Assembly: GCA_031549605.1 (NCBI GenBank) | Contig: JAVBPM010000074.1 | Span: 1-13,743 of the forward strand | Direction of reading: 5' to 3' | DNA length: 13,743 nucleotides | Origin: WRAI01 sp031549605 | GTDB lineage: Bacteria > Bacillota > Clostridia > Oscillospirales > UBA929 | Part shown: positions 13,283 through 13,743 of the stretch, in pieces | How the letters are laid out: each line of letters starts with the position of its first letter | How positions within the stretch are numbered: the first letter of the stretch is position 1 | The notes under the pieces: model-generated | What the model saw: the letters and a program-made list of their open reading frames with translations, nothing else | What the model was told of the DNA's origin: nothing | The model's database searches: none | Translations under genes and position numbers: made by a program

Positions 13283-13441
13283 TTAATCCCACCTTGTAAA
13301 CGCGCGTATCAGAGCCGAGATAGCGCCAAAGGCCATCATGACGATGAACAGGAAAATCAACGCTGACACAACCCACGCCAGTCCGGCAAAGCCAGCCGGT
13401 ACTTGACCTATGAGGTTCTGAATCTCTTGAAGAATAGACAT
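13283..13441 (-). CDS. 52-aa single-helix phage protein
   Basis: This was translated by hand and begins MSILQEIQNLIGQVPAGFAG. A hydrophobic helix spans about 21-45 (LAWVVSALIFLFIVMMAFGA), followed by a basic end (LIRAFTRWD). GGGGGT lies 9 nt before the ATG. It overlaps the upstream membrane-anchored protein gene by 34 bp and is followed after 1 nt by the 54-aa gene. A minor coat protein is the likeliest role, from size and context only. Confidence 0.7.
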   Translation of the reverse strand: MSILQEIQNLIGQVPAGFAGLAWVVSALIFLFIVMMAFGAISALIRAFTRWD

Positions 13442-13743
13442 ACAACGATTACCCCCAATAGGAAAATGATGAGCAGCGTGTGAACGGTTGAGTTAGCGTA
13501 CAACGGGACCGGCTCGGACGACTGATTGGCTATCAGCATATTGGTGTTGTAGATGGCGTCGATGGAAACGGCATCCCAGCGCCAGTAGCCGGGTGAATAT
13601 TGCCAGTAATACTCCATGGTGCCGAAGCGCTGAAAGCGCACTTGATAGCTTTGACTATAGTTAGAGCCATAGTACAGCTGGCCGGTTATCGTACTGTTGC
13701 TGATGTTAATCAGATTGGTGTTGCCGCGCACGGTTGAGAAATA
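13408..13743 (-). CDS. Membrane-anchored Tyr/Asn-rich phage protein, C-terminal part (adsorption protein candidate)
   Basis: The minus-strand frame is open to the window edge and stops with TAG at 13410-13408, giving 111 visible residues. The visible ectodomain is rich in Tyr, Ser, Asn and Gln (for example ITGQLYYGSNYSQSYQVRF and YYWQYSPGYWRWD), which suggests beta structure. It ends with one hydrophobic helix (TLLIIFLLGVIVVCLFF) and a basic KRFRTS tail. This C-terminally anchored layout is that of pIII-type adsorption proteins held in the membrane until assembly. The true start is outside; an internal GTG at 13731 is unlikely to be the start because the sequence runs on in frame. The adsorption role is inferred. 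Confidence 0.65.
   Translation of the reverse strand, partial: YFSTVRGNTNLINISNSTITGQLYYGSNYSQSYQVRFQRFGTMEYYWQYSPGYWRWDAVSIDAIYNTNMLIANQSSEPVPLYANSTVHTLLIIFLLGVIVVCLFFKRFRTS

Larger units (their letters stand above)
10732..13743 (-). mobile_element. Integrated filamentous phage (inovirus), one end only
   Basis: All genes are on the minus strand. Hallmarks are a Zot/pI-type ATPase with an N-terminal membrane helix, a rolling-circle Rep, a cluster of 52-55-aa single-helix proteins including a major-coat-like one, a GC hairpin after that gene, and an intergenic region of stem-loops. The order coat - terminator - small membrane protein - pI - intergenic region - Rep parallels VIII - terminator - (III) - VI - I - IG - II of Ff phages. 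Codon use is AT-richer in the ATPase gene than in the host genes. No integrase is visible, consistent with Xer use. The far end is outside the window. Confidence 0.85.

Overview
The window looks like the chromosome of a fairly GC-rich low-GC-branch Gram-positive (Clostridia, plausibly an Oscillospiraceae-type gut bacterium). This is inferred from the tig-clpP-clpX order, frequent AGGAGG ribosome binding sites, an SLH-domain surface protein, an SH3b/YkuD cell-wall enzyme and a PPi-type phosphofructokinase. No rRNA or tRNA gene was seen that would fix the taxonomy.

Layout. (1) 1-4905, all + strand: end of trigger factor, clpP, clpX (protein quality control), then an AlkZ-like winged-helix protein and a secreted L,D-transpeptidase with three SH3b repeats. 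(2) 4922-5930: an AT-rich island with one unrecognised 217-aa gene, bounded by a 17-bp perfect direct repeat that is itself a small hairpin. (3) 5934-10274, all - strand: a zinc-ribbon membrane protein, an AceTr-like membrane protein, a self-contained transcription unit for a 29-aa membrane peptide, a 77-aa membrane protein, PPi-dependent phosphofructokinase, and a secreted protein with a cadherin/VCBS-like domain and three SLH domains. (4) 10275-10731: a gene-free stretch ending in an A/C-rich, almost G-free tract with three 26-bp tandem repeats. (5) 10732-13743 (window edge), all - strand: the end of an integrated filamentous phage (inovirus).

The inovirus is the most notable system. In the direction of transcription it carries: the C-terminal part of a Tyr/Asn-rich membrane-anchored protein (adsorption/minor coat candidate); three tiny single-helix proteins of 52, 54 and 55 aa, the last with major-coat architecture; a GC-rich hairpin; a 52-aa membrane protein whose stop overlaps the next start; a Zot/pI-type morphogenesis ATPase; an intergenic region with three stem-loops (candidate origin/packaging signal); and a Rep_trans-family rolling-circle initiator. 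Just past rep lies an 11-6-11 palindrome with the layout of a Xer recombination (dif) site, and no integrase gene is visible. I infer a phage that uses host XerCD to integrate. The other end, and any ssDNA-binding protein, lie outside the window.

Starts were chosen by ribosome binding site. The four smallest phage proteins and the 29-aa peptide were translated by hand from the minus strand.
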